Part shown: piece after piece, positions 37,069 through 45,608 of the stretch
How the letters are laid out: every line of letters begins with the position of its first letter
How positions within the stretch are numbered: the first letter of the stretch is position 1
Source: Saccharicrinis sp050589685
GTDB taxonomy: Bacteria > Bacteroidota > Bacteroidia > Bacteroidales > Marinilabiliaceae
DNA length: 64,000 nucleotides
Direction of reading: 5' to 3'
Assembly: GCF_050589685.1 (NCBI RefSeq)
Contig: NZ_JBNGOS010000002.1
Location: forward strand, 215,969-279,968
Program-made: the position numbers and the translations under genes
The notes under the pieces: model-generated
Databases searched by the model: none
Told to the model about the DNA's origin: nothing
The model's input: the letters and a program-made list of their open reading frames with translations, nothing else

Positions 37069-37501
37069 TATGTGCGAGAAATAGAATTATTAAATAGAGT
37101 AGGGAACAACGTTGGTTTTGCTCAACTGCTGTTTCCTTAAAATTCAAAAAAAATTAGATAACCTTGTATACCACAGGTGGTTACCGGTGGGAAAGACCAA
37201 GCCCGGCAAAGCGCTTTGTTCAAGCAGAAGATATGTGGAATACAGAATGCACCCGAGTAGTGTTTTAATTTGAGATCACAAAAGTAATACTTCAAAACTT
37301 AAATGGTCATGGAGATAGAATTTTTAAGAGAAATTAACGTAATGGACAGGTATCATTTTAGTCCTTCCAATCGTTTTTACATCGATTTTTATCGCAATAC
37401 TCAATGTTAAAAGCATTTATTCCGTCTCTGATATTTAATAACTTGTATTTAAACTTCAAAAACATAATTGTGAAAACATTCATTAAGATCAACAAAAAGT
37501 A
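37069..37501. other. Intergenic region between SulP and the hydrolase pseudogene
   Basis: This 433-nt stretch has no credible gene, RNA or terminator; it holds the SulP promoter region on its left side. Confidence 0.35.
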
Positions 37502-38792
37502 ATGCAAGGAACATTAGTTCTGTTATCCTTAATGATCTTTGGCTGTCAGGAAGATTTTGTTGAACCCAATCCTGTTGTATCGGATTTAAAGAATGCAACG
37601 GTTACCGTTCCCATGAACGGTATGATTAAAGGAGCTGAGTATGAAACTGAATTACCGGGTACTGGAAATCCCTTACCGATAAAGGTTTGATCGTATACGC
37701 AAATGGGATGGTTGATTCGTAACCCTAGGAAGATCTTGCCCTCCGCGATTATTCTATTGCTGGTAAATCAGTCAAGGATATTGTTTTATCCATGGGAGGC
37801 TATGCAACTACGAGTTATCGTGACAATGGTTTAATTGTGTTGGATGCTATTGAAGATATCAGGAACCTGCGTGAAAGAATGGATGCGTTTTTTGCTTCAA
37901 CGACTGAATATTTCCCTCCTGACTCTGTTTTTATCGGAGGATCTTCTGAAGGAGGTTTGGTTACTGCACTAACAATAGAAAAATACCCAGATTTATTTGA
38001 CGGGGCCCTATCCATTTGCGGATCCATTGGTAATTTTTATAAGCAATTACAATATAATGGCAACTTTCATGTGTTATTGAATTATTTTTTTTTAAATGAA
38101 TTTTTGGCAAAAGGAATCAATCTTGGAAATCTAAAGGATGGGATTAGTCCTTTGGCTATTGGAGCCTGTAAATTAGGCGCTTTACCGCTCCCTGTTGCTG
38201 ATATTTTTATCAATAAGCCGGGTAAAACACTCGAACTGGTTAAATGTGCCAAAGTTCCTGTAGACAAGAGTGACCTGGAAGCCGTAATTACATCATTGCT
38301 AGAGTTGTTGCGTTTTAATGTTATGTTGACAAATGATGTAACAGACAGACTGGAAGGTGTTCTGTTTAATAATTAAAAGAAATGTTATTTTGCAAAGTAC
38401 GATTGGAAACTTAACCGGTATGTACAACGTATCTTAGGCTCCAAATATTATAAAGCCAATATTAAAAAACACGGAACCACAGGGGATATTGAAATCCTTA
38501 TACTTACCATTCATACCAAGGGAGATCATATTACCCCTTTTTGCACCACCGTATATACCTAAACAAAGTTTTTTTTAAAGGAAACAGACTTTTGCATACA
38601 GGCATACCTGTTTTAAATTATCGACATTGTGCAATACGGGAGTCGTATATCGTGGCTGGAATAGCTATATTGTTGACCAAGTGCAAACTTCTGGATAGTT
38701 TTGAACTTGAAAGTAATTATAATATGGATACTCAAAACATCGATAATTTTATCAAATTACTTAAAGAAAATTCAATTGATGTTGAGATTTAA
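37502..38792 (+). pseudogene. Broken alpha/beta-hydrolase lipoprotein gene
   Basis: The pieces together follow one alpha/beta-hydrolase. An N-terminal lipoprotein-like signal (LVLLSLMIFGC) is followed by a frameshift near 37670. A second frame then reads KGLIVYANGMVDS with stops TAA (37720) and TAG (37726), and continues with EDLALRDYSIAGKSV, GGYATTSYRDNGL and the nucleophile elbow FIGGSSEGG. A stop (38374) interrupts this frame before KYDWKLNRYVQRILG and LILTIHTKGDHITPF. After a further frameshift near 38545 comes LLHTGIPVLNYRHC, with the C-terminal His. Several independent lesions make a real pseudogene more likely than a sequencing error. Confidence 0.8.
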
Positions 38793-39126
38793 AACTGATT
38801 TTTTTGTACCGTGCAAACCTAAAGGGTTCCTACAACATATTAGGTCTGTAAATTTTAAAGCGGAAGGAACAATTATATAAATAAGGCGATATCCAAGTCA
38901 CGTGGGAGGTTTCAAACAACGCACCCACGACAACACCTGTTAGGTTCTGTTAAATGGTAAAATAAGTACTATGTAAATACAAACAAAGGAAGGGTATATG
39001 GTATGTGTAAAATTCGCCTGATTTAATGGAGTGCTACATCCTATTGATAGGCATTGTTGGTTGCCTCCGAGTTTTACCAATCATTTTCTTATATTTGGTA
39101 TGGTTTAAAATTTAAATACTATTACC
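38793..39126. other. Intergenic region upstream of a small gene
   Basis: This 334-nt gap shows no gene; its right end carries a -7-like box at 39090-39097. Confidence 0.35.
39090..39097 (+). promoter_or_regulatory. -7 promoter box of the 79-residue gene
   Basis: TATATTTG fits TAnnTTTG and lies 30 nt before the ATG at 39127. The -33 region has only a TTTT run. Confidence 0.45.
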
Positions 39127-39366
39127 ATGACAGAACAACCCATTAATTATACCGCAAAAGATTTAGAAAATATTTTGAATAAGGAAGTGGAAATTGGCGT
39201 TGGCGATATAGACGATGAAGATATTTTTACTTTCAAGGGAAAAATGGTGGGCTACAGCGTTGCGGCCGACAATCCTGATTTGCCCGTTGATTTTCATTTT
39301 CATACGGACCATGGCGCCATTAAGCATTTTGATTTTTCGGTGTTGAAAATAATCAGGGTTCTATAG
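39127..39366 (+). CDS. Small acidic protein of unknown function
   Basis: I do not recognise this 79-residue protein. It is acidic (DIDDEDIF, VAADNPDLPVD) with a His-rich piece FHFHTDHGAIKHFDF near the C-terminus, no signal peptide and a compact alpha/beta look. A good -7 box stands 30 nt upstream and the ATG context is normal, which supports a real gene. The patatin gene follows 200 nt downstream. Confidence 0.55.
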   Translation: MTEQPINYTAKDLENILNKEVEIGVGDIDDEDIFTFKGKMVGYSVAADNPDLPVDFHFHTDHGAIKHFDFSVLKIIRVL

Positions 39367-39566
39367 GCCATTTTCAATGAAGAATCTTACTTTCGATGGA
39401 AGGTTTTTTTTGTGGCAACAATAAACAACATTATAGGAGCCGTATAGTAAAGTGTAAAATCCGGGAAGCACTAGCCAATGGGGCCAAAAAAACTTGTTGA
39501 CAGTTTTGGTATTCCATGAAAAAGATCATTGATGGAATAAATCTATACAAATAGCTTGCAAACACG

Positions 39567-40334
39567 ATGAACATTACTAATATATTCAGGAAATATGACA
39601 CGGGTATCGTGTTTAGCGGCGGAGCTGTTAGGGGCTTTGCCCATCTGGGTGTTATAAAAGCTTTGCATGAGGCGGGCGTTAAACCTGATGTCATTTCAGG
39701 AGTTAGTGCCGGCAGCATAGTGGGGGCGTTTTATGCCGATGGCTACGAACCCGATGAAATATTGGATATTTTTGAGCAAAAAAAATTCTATGATTTGGTC
39801 AGTGTACTTTTTAAAAATTCCGGGCTTCTCGACATTGGCGGCTTAAAAAAACTCCTAAAAAATAACTTGAGAGCAAAAAGTTTTGATGAACTAAAAAAGC
39901 CCCTGTATGTAACTTTAACTAACCTGGAAACGGGGGGAGCGGAATACTTTAAAAAAGGTAATATTGTAGATATAGTATTAGCCTCTTCGAGTATTCCTGT
40001 TCTTTTTAAGCCTCGGAAAATTAATAAGAGAATCTATGTTGATGGTGGATTAGTAAACAACCTTCCTACAGAACCCATCGTAAAAGAGTGTAAAAAGTTA
40101 ATTGGTGTAAACGTAAACCCTTTGGAAGAAAACCCCAAGCTGGACGGATTAAGAAATATAGCCATCCGTTCCTTTCAAATAAGCATTGCTTCTTCCGTCA
40201 ATATTAAAAAAGACACATTTGACGTGTATATCGAACCTCAGGAACTTCGAAAGTATGGTTACTTTAGTGTAAGTGAAAGCCGCGATTTGTTTAAAATCGG
40301 CTACGAAGCCACCCGGAATGCCCTAGGGAATTAA
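39567..40334 (+). CDS. Patatin-like phospholipase (RssA-like)
   Basis: The 255-residue protein is a cytoplasmic patatin-fold lipid acyl hydrolase. It has the nucleophile S47 in GVSAGS and the catalytic Asp D159 in YVDGGLVNN, giving the Ser-Asp dyad. The oxyanion loop reads FSGGAVRGFAHLG, with Ala where most have Gly (GGGxRG). Substrate is unknown; RssA-type proteins probably act on membrane phospholipids. It stands alone and is followed by hairpins and a T-run. Confidence 0.92.
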   Translation: MNITNIFRKYDTGIVFSGGAVRGFAHLGVIKALHEAGVKPDVISGVSAGSIVGAFYADGYEPDEILDIFEQKKFYDLVSVLFKNSGLLDIGGLKKLLKNNLRAKSFDELKKPLYVTLTNLETGGAEYFKKGNIVDIVLASSSIPVLFKPRKINKRIYVDGGLVNNLPTEPIVKECKKLIGVNVNPLEENPKLDGLRNIAIRSFQISIASSVNIKKDTFDVYIEPQELRKYGYFSVSESRDLFKIGYEATRNALGN

Positions 40335-40391
40335 TTTAAACATTCTAACATCTGTCACCCTTGTGTCGCCACCAAAACCGCAAGTTTTATG

Positions 40392-40448
40392 CCGGGTCCG
40401 ATTGACCCGGGTTTAGCAGTGCAAACAGGAGGGTGCACGTTTTTTATT
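40392..40448 (+). terminator. Paired hairpins and terminator after the patatin gene
   Basis: A first hairpin CCGGGTC-cgatt-GACCCGG (40392-40410) is followed by a weaker stem GTGCA / TGCAC and the T-run GTTTTTTATTAT. The second unit fits an intrinsic terminator. Confidence 0.6.
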
Positions 40449-40449
40449 A

Positions 40450-40712
40450 TCCCAAATTGTCATCAGACATCAACTAAATGCCAATTCGATGATCAAAATT
40501 TAAACATTACGTTAAACACAGCAATGTAAGATCTTCTATGCCCATAGCAATCGAGAAGGCTGATGTTTGCTGATATGAAGGAATTTTTCAAATCCCAAAT
40601 GACAGATCCCGGATTATAATATTTAACGTCAGGCCAATTCCTGTCGTAGCAACCAAAACAATGGATATTAAAATAATTTCTAATGTCATAGCGTATTTTA
40701 TTATATTCATAA
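40450..40712 (+). repeat. Dispersed repeat, copy A
   Basis: From TCCCAAATTGTCAT onward this stretch aligns with 44628-44836 in the same orientation. Shared blocks include CTAAATGCCAATT, AACACAGCAATGT, GCTGATATGAAGG and GATTTTTCAAAT-like sequence, and the similarity returns near the end (TAATGTCATAGCG versus CAATGTCGTACCG). Copy A has about 50-60 extra nt before that end. No terminal repeat or transposase is seen. Confidence 0.7.
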
Positions 40713-40798
40713 GTGTCAAATTCTAGCAACAACAAATATGGAACAATTATCATTCAACAGATTTTTGGCTTGTTTAATTTGGTCGGTAAATTTGCGGC

Positions 40799-42193
40799 TT
40801 ACTCGCGCGGCGCGATCATTTTTTCGGGCACTACCCATTCATCATACTCACTTTCCGTAATTAAACCAAGTGATATACCTGCTTCCTTCAAGGTTATGCC
40901 CTCCTTAAATGCCTTTAAACTAATTTTTTCGGCATTTTTATAACCGATATGTGGCGTTAATTGGGTAACCAACATCAAGGATTTATTCACATTGCTTTCG
41001 ATGTGTTGTTGGTTAGCTTCAATGCCGGAAACACAATGTGTGCTAAAGGATTTGCATGCATCACTCAGTAGGGTTATGGATTCGAGCAAACAGTATATCA
41101 TAACAGGTTTAAGGGTATTCAACTCAAATTGGCCGCTCGAATTAGCAATGGTTATCGTTACATCGTTTCCGATAATTCTGGCACAAACCATTAAAAGCGC
41201 CTCTATCTGGGTTGGGTTTACCTTTCCCGGCATAATGGATGAGCCGGTTTCTTTAGCCGGAATGGTTAGCTCACCAAGACCTGTCCTGGGGCCTGATGCC
41301 ATCATTCTAATATCATTGGCTATTTTCGTGAGGCTAGTAGCCAACTGTTTTAGACCGGCATGCGCCTGAACAATGGCTTCGTGACCTGCCATTAAAGCAG
41401 GCTTGTTGATGCCCTCCGTAAAGGGCAAACCTGTTAATTCGGCAATGCAGCGCGCGATCTTTTTATTATACTCCAGCGAAGAGTTAATTCCTGTGCCAAC
41501 AGCAGTTCCTCCAATTGCCAACTCCCCCAGTTCGGGATACGTGTCTTCCAAAATTTTTATCCCCTTGTTTAACTGGGTTGCATAAGCCAAAAATTCCTGT
41601 CCAAGCCTTATGGGCGTTGCATCCATTAGGTGTGTGCGACCGGTTTTTATGATATCCCAAAACTCCAGAGATTTTCTTTTTAGAGTATCCCTTAAAAGTG
41701 TAAGGCTGGGGATTAAATCGCTCGAAATTTTTTTAAGGGCCGCAATATGCATTGCAGATGAAAAAGTGTCATTTGTTGACTGTGATTTGTTTACATCGTC
41801 ATTTGGATGAATTAAAATTTTATCGGATTTTCTTTCATTTTGTAAATGAATGGCGCGGTTTGCAATTACCTCGTTACAATTCATATTGGTATGTGTACCG
41901 GAACCTGTTTGCCAAACAACCAAGGGGAAGTGCTCCACGTGTTGTCCTGAAATGATTTCATCACATACTTCAACAATGAGCTTTTTTTTGTTTTCGGGTA
42001 AATCCCCAAGTTCGTGATTGACCAGTGCGGCCCCTTTTTTAATATAAGCATATGCCTCAATAATTTCATAAGGCATGGAAGCAGGTTTGCCTATCTTAAA
42101 GTTTTGTAAAGAGCGTTGCGTCTGGGCTCCCCAGTATTTATCTGCCGGCACTTCAATTTTTCCGAGAAAATCTTCCTCAATGTTAAACTTCAT
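40799..42193 (-). CDS. fumC: Class II fumarate hydratase
   Basis: The 464-residue TCA-cycle enzyme interconverts fumarate and L-malate without an Fe-S cluster. Superfamily and FumC-type motifs are VWQTGSGTHTNMNCNEVIA, HPNDDVNKSQSTNDTF, KTGRTHLMDATPIRLGQE, GGTAVGTGIN and the mobile-loop signature GSSIMPGKVNPTQ. Aspartate ammonia-lyase is the nearest alternative, but the TGSGTHTNMNCNE and GRTHLMDATP segments fit fumarase better. The pterin dehydratase gene lies 81 nt upstream on the same strand. Confidence 0.93.
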   Translation of the reverse strand: MKFNIEEDFLGKIEVPADKYWGAQTQRSLQNFKIGKPASMPYEIIEAYAYIKKGAALVNHELGDLPENKKKLIVEVCDEIISGQHVEHFPLVVWQTGSGTHTNMNCNEVIANRAIHLQNERKSDKILIHPNDDVNKSQSTNDTFSSAMHIAALKKISSDLIPSLTLLRDTLKRKSLEFWDIIKTGRTHLMDATPIRLGQEFLAYATQLNKGIKILEDTYPELGELAIGGTAVGTGINSSLEYNKKIARCIAELTGLPFTEGINKPALMAGHEAIVQAHAGLKQLATSLTKIANDIRMMASGPRTGLGELTIPAKETGSSIMPGKVNPTQIEALLMVCARIIGNDVTITIANSSGQFELNTLKPVMIYCLLESITLLSDACKSFSTHCVSGIEANQQHIESNVNKSLMLVTQLTPHIGYKNAEKISLKAFKEGITLKEAGISLGLITESEYDEWVVPEKMIAPRE

Positions 42194-42274
42194 CTTATCA
42201 CTGGTTTTAAATCCAATTAATCGGATCGCTGTTTGGGTTTAATAATTAGAAAAACAATGACAGGAATCCATGAA

Positions 42275-42601
42275 TTATATTTCATCAATTTTAGCTGCTA
42301 AAATAAAATCATTCTCAGACAAGCCAACAATATTATGTGTGCTTAGTTCCACTATAACTTCTTTATAACGGATGCAAATATCCGGGTGATGGTTTTCGTT
42401 TTCCGCTATTTCCGCTATTTTCTGCGCAAAAGCCATTCCACTCCTGAAATTTTTGAACCGAAACTCCTTTTGTAGCTTTTTATCCGCAATAACCTGCCAG
42501 TTGGGAGCTATCTTTTTTATGTAACGAAGAATCTGTTCTTTGTCAAATGGCTTGGATCCTTCCTTGCAGGGTAAACAATGTTTTTCTTTCAAATCAATCA
42601 T
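42275..42601 (-). CDS. phhB: Pterin-4a-carbinolamine dehydratase
   Basis: The 108-residue enzyme (PCD/DCoH family) dehydrates 4a-hydroxytetrahydrobiopterin to regenerate the pterin cofactor. The active-site motif is H71-H72-P73-D74 in ENENHHPDICIRYKEV, with the family's LSTHNIVGLSENDFILAAKID end. No phenylalanine hydroxylase gene is visible in the window. The gene precedes fumC on the minus strand with an 81-nt gap. Confidence 0.93.
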   Translation of the reverse strand: MIDLKEKHCLPCKEGSKPFDKEQILRYIKKIAPNWQVIADKKLQKEFRFKNFRSGMAFAQKIAEIAENENHHPDICIRYKEVIVELSTHNIVGLSENDFILAAKIDEI

Positions 42602-43529
42602 ACTTTTGGTTTTGTGATTTTAGTGTGTTCTTTGATGCTATATGCAGAATGAAGAGCACGTCAGCTAATCTATTTCCTATCAATGCTATATTATTTATGA
42701 GTAGGTGTGGTATTTTTACCAATTTAGTGAAATAAAGTCACATAGGAATAACTGGATCTATCTAATGTTTTTTTTTTACACCTCATGGTCTTACCGGCTA
42801 AAAAGTTGGATGCAATATCTTTAACTGCAAAAACTGATTCGGGTAACATAAGAGACATAACGTATTATGCAGTGTTTTCATACCTATTTATTAGTTCTGC
42901 ATTAACCTCAATCCGGGTACGAAACATGAAAAAAAGTGACAGATTTCTATGTCCTCCGAAAACATTTATTTTAAAGGATCGCATCGTTTTGCATGTTTTT
43001 TTGCTTTTAGCGTTGTGTTGTAATTAGCAGAGTAAGTGAGAGCAGTTACAGCCTGTAACGGACCTGATACGGGATACTTTTGCCTGTTTTTTGACCGAGA
43101 AAAAGTTTGAGCCCTCCGGCTCGTGGAGAATAGAAATATTCAATAATAGTATGATGTTCCAATATGAAGAGTTTGTTAAACGTTAGTGCTTTGTCTGAAA
43201 GGTATTTTCCTATCGGGAAAATATTCGTACTTTATCCGGCACATTTTGCCTTTTTTGTAGAAGAGAATTCTGGATGAGTTCTGAGGTTTTCAATAAATAA
43301 GGCGTTAAACCCGGATTATGTATTGGAGGTTCGTCATGAGCATTGCAAGTACAATAAATCAAGGCATAACTGAAACGAGGCATCACTTGTCCCGATTACT
43401 TTCGAGAGCATCGTTCTGGTGAGTTGAAGTGATGCAACGAAGTGTCTTGTTTTAAAGTAATTTCAATGTGTAATAGAATTTCTAATGCATATTGCGGGTT
43501 AAATCAGGAACCATATAAATGACGGAAAT
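42602..43529. other. Long intergenic region without a supported gene
   Basis: This 928-nt stretch holds no convincing coding sequence. An open frame at 42785-43027 has no start context or recognisable similarity. Two small hairpins are visible: GAGCC-ctcc-GGCTC near 43111 and TATTTTCC-tatcg-GGAAAATA at 43203-43223. Neither is followed by a T-run. The left end must hold the phhB promoter and the right end the MscS promoter. Confidence 0.4.
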
Positions 43530-44624
43530 ATGTTTAAGGAATTCGGAAAAGAGTTTTTGAGCCAGTTTGACAAAGGTAACTGGCTCACTATTGTAATTAT
43601 AAGCGCTTCTATATTACTGATTAGCATGGTTGTGCATGTAGCATTATTTAAAATCCTGAAAAGATTGAGTAAAAAAGATTATTTTGTCATCAAGCATGTT
43701 CGCGAAAAATTCAAAACCCCAAGTTTTATTTTTCTTATCACAGTGGCGTTAAACATCATCGTTTTTTCTTTTACTTCTGAAAATACATTAACCGGGTATG
43801 TGAAACATGCTTTAAATTTGATGGTTATTTTCAGCGTTGCATGGCTTGTGGTGCGATTAATAAGCCTGGGGAAAGATATGGTGTTGAGAAGGTATGATGT
43901 GGAGGAGAAAAACAACTTGAAAGCGCGAAAAGTTTACACACAGTTTAAAGTAATTGAGCGCATATTAAATTTCATCGTTATATTAATTGCCCTGGCCATT
44001 GCGCTTATGACTTTTGAGAGTATCCGGAAAATAGGTGTCAGCCTGTTCGCGTCGGCCGGGGTTGCTGGTATTATTCTCGGGTTTGCTGCCCAAAAAATGA
44101 TAGGAACGGTACTGGCCGGTTTTCAGATCGCCATTACACAGCCTATACGATTAGACGATGTGGTCATTGTGGAAGGAGAATGGGGGTGGATAGAAGAAAT
44201 TACCCTAACTTATGTGGTTGTGAGGATATGGGACAAGCGTCGTTTGGTTGTGCCCACCACTTATTTTATCGAAAAACCTTTCCAGAACTGGACGCGTGTT
44301 TCTTCCGAAATATTGGGTACAGTGTTTATTTATACGGACTACCAAGTGCCATTTGATAGGTTGCGAGAAGAACTTACACGAATACTGAAATCTGATGAAA
44401 ACTGGGATGGTAATGTAAATGTGCTCCAGGTAACGGATGCCACGGAAAAAACAGTGGAAATCAGGGCGCTGATGAGCGCCGTGGATTCGCCAACGGCATG
44501 GGATCTAAGAGTTAGCGTACGTGAAAAACTTATAGAATTCCTGCAAAAGAATTATCCGGATAGCTTGCCCAAAACCAGGTTGTTGTTTGATAATCATTCC
44601 GAGAGTGCATCAACTGAAAAGTAA
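43530..44624 (+). CDS. MscS-family mechanosensitive channel
   Basis: The 364-residue inner-membrane protein has about five helices (25-45, 65-85, 95-115, 148-168 and the pore helix), then the MscS beta domain. The pore region SLFASAGVAGIILGFAAQKMIGT is rich in Gly and Ala as in MscS TM3, followed by QPIRLDDVVIVEGEWGWIEEITLTY and the VPTTYFIEKPFQNWTR segment. It opens under membrane tension to release solutes in osmotic downshock. Copy B of the dispersed repeat begins 4 nt after its stop codon. Confidence 0.94.
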   Translation: MFKEFGKEFLSQFDKGNWLTIVIISASILLISMVVHVALFKILKRLSKKDYFVIKHVREKFKTPSFIFLITVALNIIVFSFTSENTLTGYVKHALNLMVIFSVAWLVVRLISLGKDMVLRRYDVEEKNNLKARKVYTQFKVIERILNFIVILIALAIALMTFESIRKIGVSLFASAGVAGIILGFAAQKMIGTVLAGFQIAITQPIRLDDVVIVEGEWGWIEEITLTYVVVRIWDKRRLVVPTTYFIEKPFQNWTRVSSEILGTVFIYTDYQVPFDRLREELTRILKSDENWDGNVNVLQVTDATEKTVEIRALMSAVDSPTAWDLRVSVREKLIEFLQKNYPDSLPKTRLLFDNHSESASTEK

Positions 44625-44627
44625 TTG

Positions 44628-44836
44628 TCCCAAAACTGTCATTAATCTTTATCTAAATGCCAATTAGATGATCAAAACCTCAACATTACTGGAACACAGC
44701 AATGTGAGATATTCTATCCCGATAATAATCCGGACGGCTGATGCCTGCTGATATGAAGGGATTTTTCAAATTTTCAATGACAGATTCCGAATTGTTTCAA
44801 AACTTCAATGTCGTACCGCTTTATTTTATTATCCTA
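44628..44836 (+). repeat. Dispersed repeat, copy B
   Basis: The second copy of the element at 40450-40712, about 4.2 kb away and in the same orientation, starting 4 nt after the mscS stop. Read on the minus strand both copies encode the similar peptide SVIxxLKNxFISAxISxxDxY...IAVF. The substitutions do not favour third codon positions, so coding is unproven. Confidence 0.7.
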
Positions 44837-44928
44837 TGTCTTACGGTAGATGTGCAAATTTTTAAATATACCCACATGGCGGGTTTAACAAGAGTATTAC
44901 AATAAATAATGGAAGGTATCCATCGCTG

Positions 44929-44966
44929 CCCGGTCAAGACTGGGCGGAGGAGTTATATCCTCCGCC
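44929..44966 (-). terminator. GC-rich hairpins downstream of tmRNA
   Basis: GGCGGAGGA-gttata-TCCTCCGCC (44943-44966) is a perfect 9-bp stem, overlapping a second dyad CCCGGTC / GACTGGG (929-944). They lie about 20-60 nt beyond the tmRNA 3' end in its direction of transcription. No T-run follows, so termination is likely but not certain. Confidence 0.5.
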
Positions 44967-44987
44967 GCCAAGACTTCGTAGAACGAA

Positions 44988-45384
44988 GGTGGAGATGCAG
45001 GGTTTCGAACCCTGGTCCAGTCAAGGAAGCCATATGCTTTCTACATGCTTAGCTCTGACTTGATTTTCGAATAACAGCTGGATCAAAGCCACCGACTGCT
45101 ACCTTATCTTCTTTATTTAAGCAATAACCCGAAGTTTGTTACTGCCGGTTCCCGATTTTCCAGCACCTCTGATGTAAGCCGCCTCAGGAAAGTAGCACTT
45201 ACGAGATGTCTTGTTTCAGTATCTTATACTGAATAATGCTTATCTACTATACTTCGATTAAGCTGCAAGAGCGTAATTATTTTCGCCAATTAAAAAGTTG
45301 AAACCCGGGATTTGAGAGCCGGAATTCCTGTGCTCTGCATGCTTACATACCACTTTCGCCTGCTGTCGAATCCAAGTCATCCCC
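44988..45384 (-). ncRNA. ssrA: tmRNA (transfer-messenger RNA)
   Basis: This RNA rescues stalled ribosomes by trans-translation. On the minus strand it starts GGGGATGACTTGGATTCGACAG and ends with the T-arm GGTTCGAAACCC and CATCTCCACC. The 7-bp acceptor stem pairs GGGGATG with CATCTCC. The template continues ACCT, so the full CCA is not encoded and must be added. The tag frame at 45258-45287 reads GENNYALAA followed by TAA, the usual Bacteroidota form. A well-matched promoter lies just upstream. About 397 nt, one-piece type. Confidence 0.95.
45258..45287 (-). other. tmRNA proteolysis-tag reading frame
   Basis: On the minus strand GGC GAA AAT AAT TAC GCT CTT GCA GCT TAA encodes the tag GENNYALAA, ending in the YALAA degradation signal that ClpXP-type proteases recognise. 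Confidence 0.9.
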
Positions 45385-45401
45385 ATGTGGTAATAAGAAT
45401 G

Positions 45402-45430
45402 CAAAAGTAGTAAAAAATTGGGATTGCAAA
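45402..45430 (-). promoter_or_regulatory. Promoter of tmRNA
   Basis: On the minus strand TTTG (45427-45430), a 17-nt spacer and TACTTTTG (45402-45409) match TTTG-N19(17-23)-TAnnTTTG. The -7 box is identical to that of rnpB. The start lies about 10-15 nt before the mature 5' end, which would be cut by RNase P. Confidence 0.75.
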
Positions 45431-45608
45431 AAGTAAAAATGAAATATCATTCGGTTTTACGTGGAATTGGATTTTATAAAAAGATAGGGGCATGATCATT
45501 AATAATTTGAAATTTAAGTAGAATCAAATATTTTGATGTTATTTATTTTATTAATAAGCCAGTACTTTCGGAAAAATATAGTAATTTATCGACAGAAAAT
45601 TGATCTGC

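Noticed and set aside
40493..40753. 86-residue minus-strand open frame inside repeat copy A
   Set aside because: Only the part shared with copy B looks related, the frame in copy B is shorter, and the substitutions are not concentrated at third codon positions. It is kept as a repeat, not a gene.
40799..42193. Aspartate ammonia-lyase instead of fumarase
   Set aside because: The superfamily motifs are shared, but the TGSGTHTNMNCNE and GRTHLMDATP segments fit FumC better.
42785..43027. 80-residue open frame in the phhB-mscS gap
   Set aside because: There is no recognisable similarity or start context, and its composition does not look coding.
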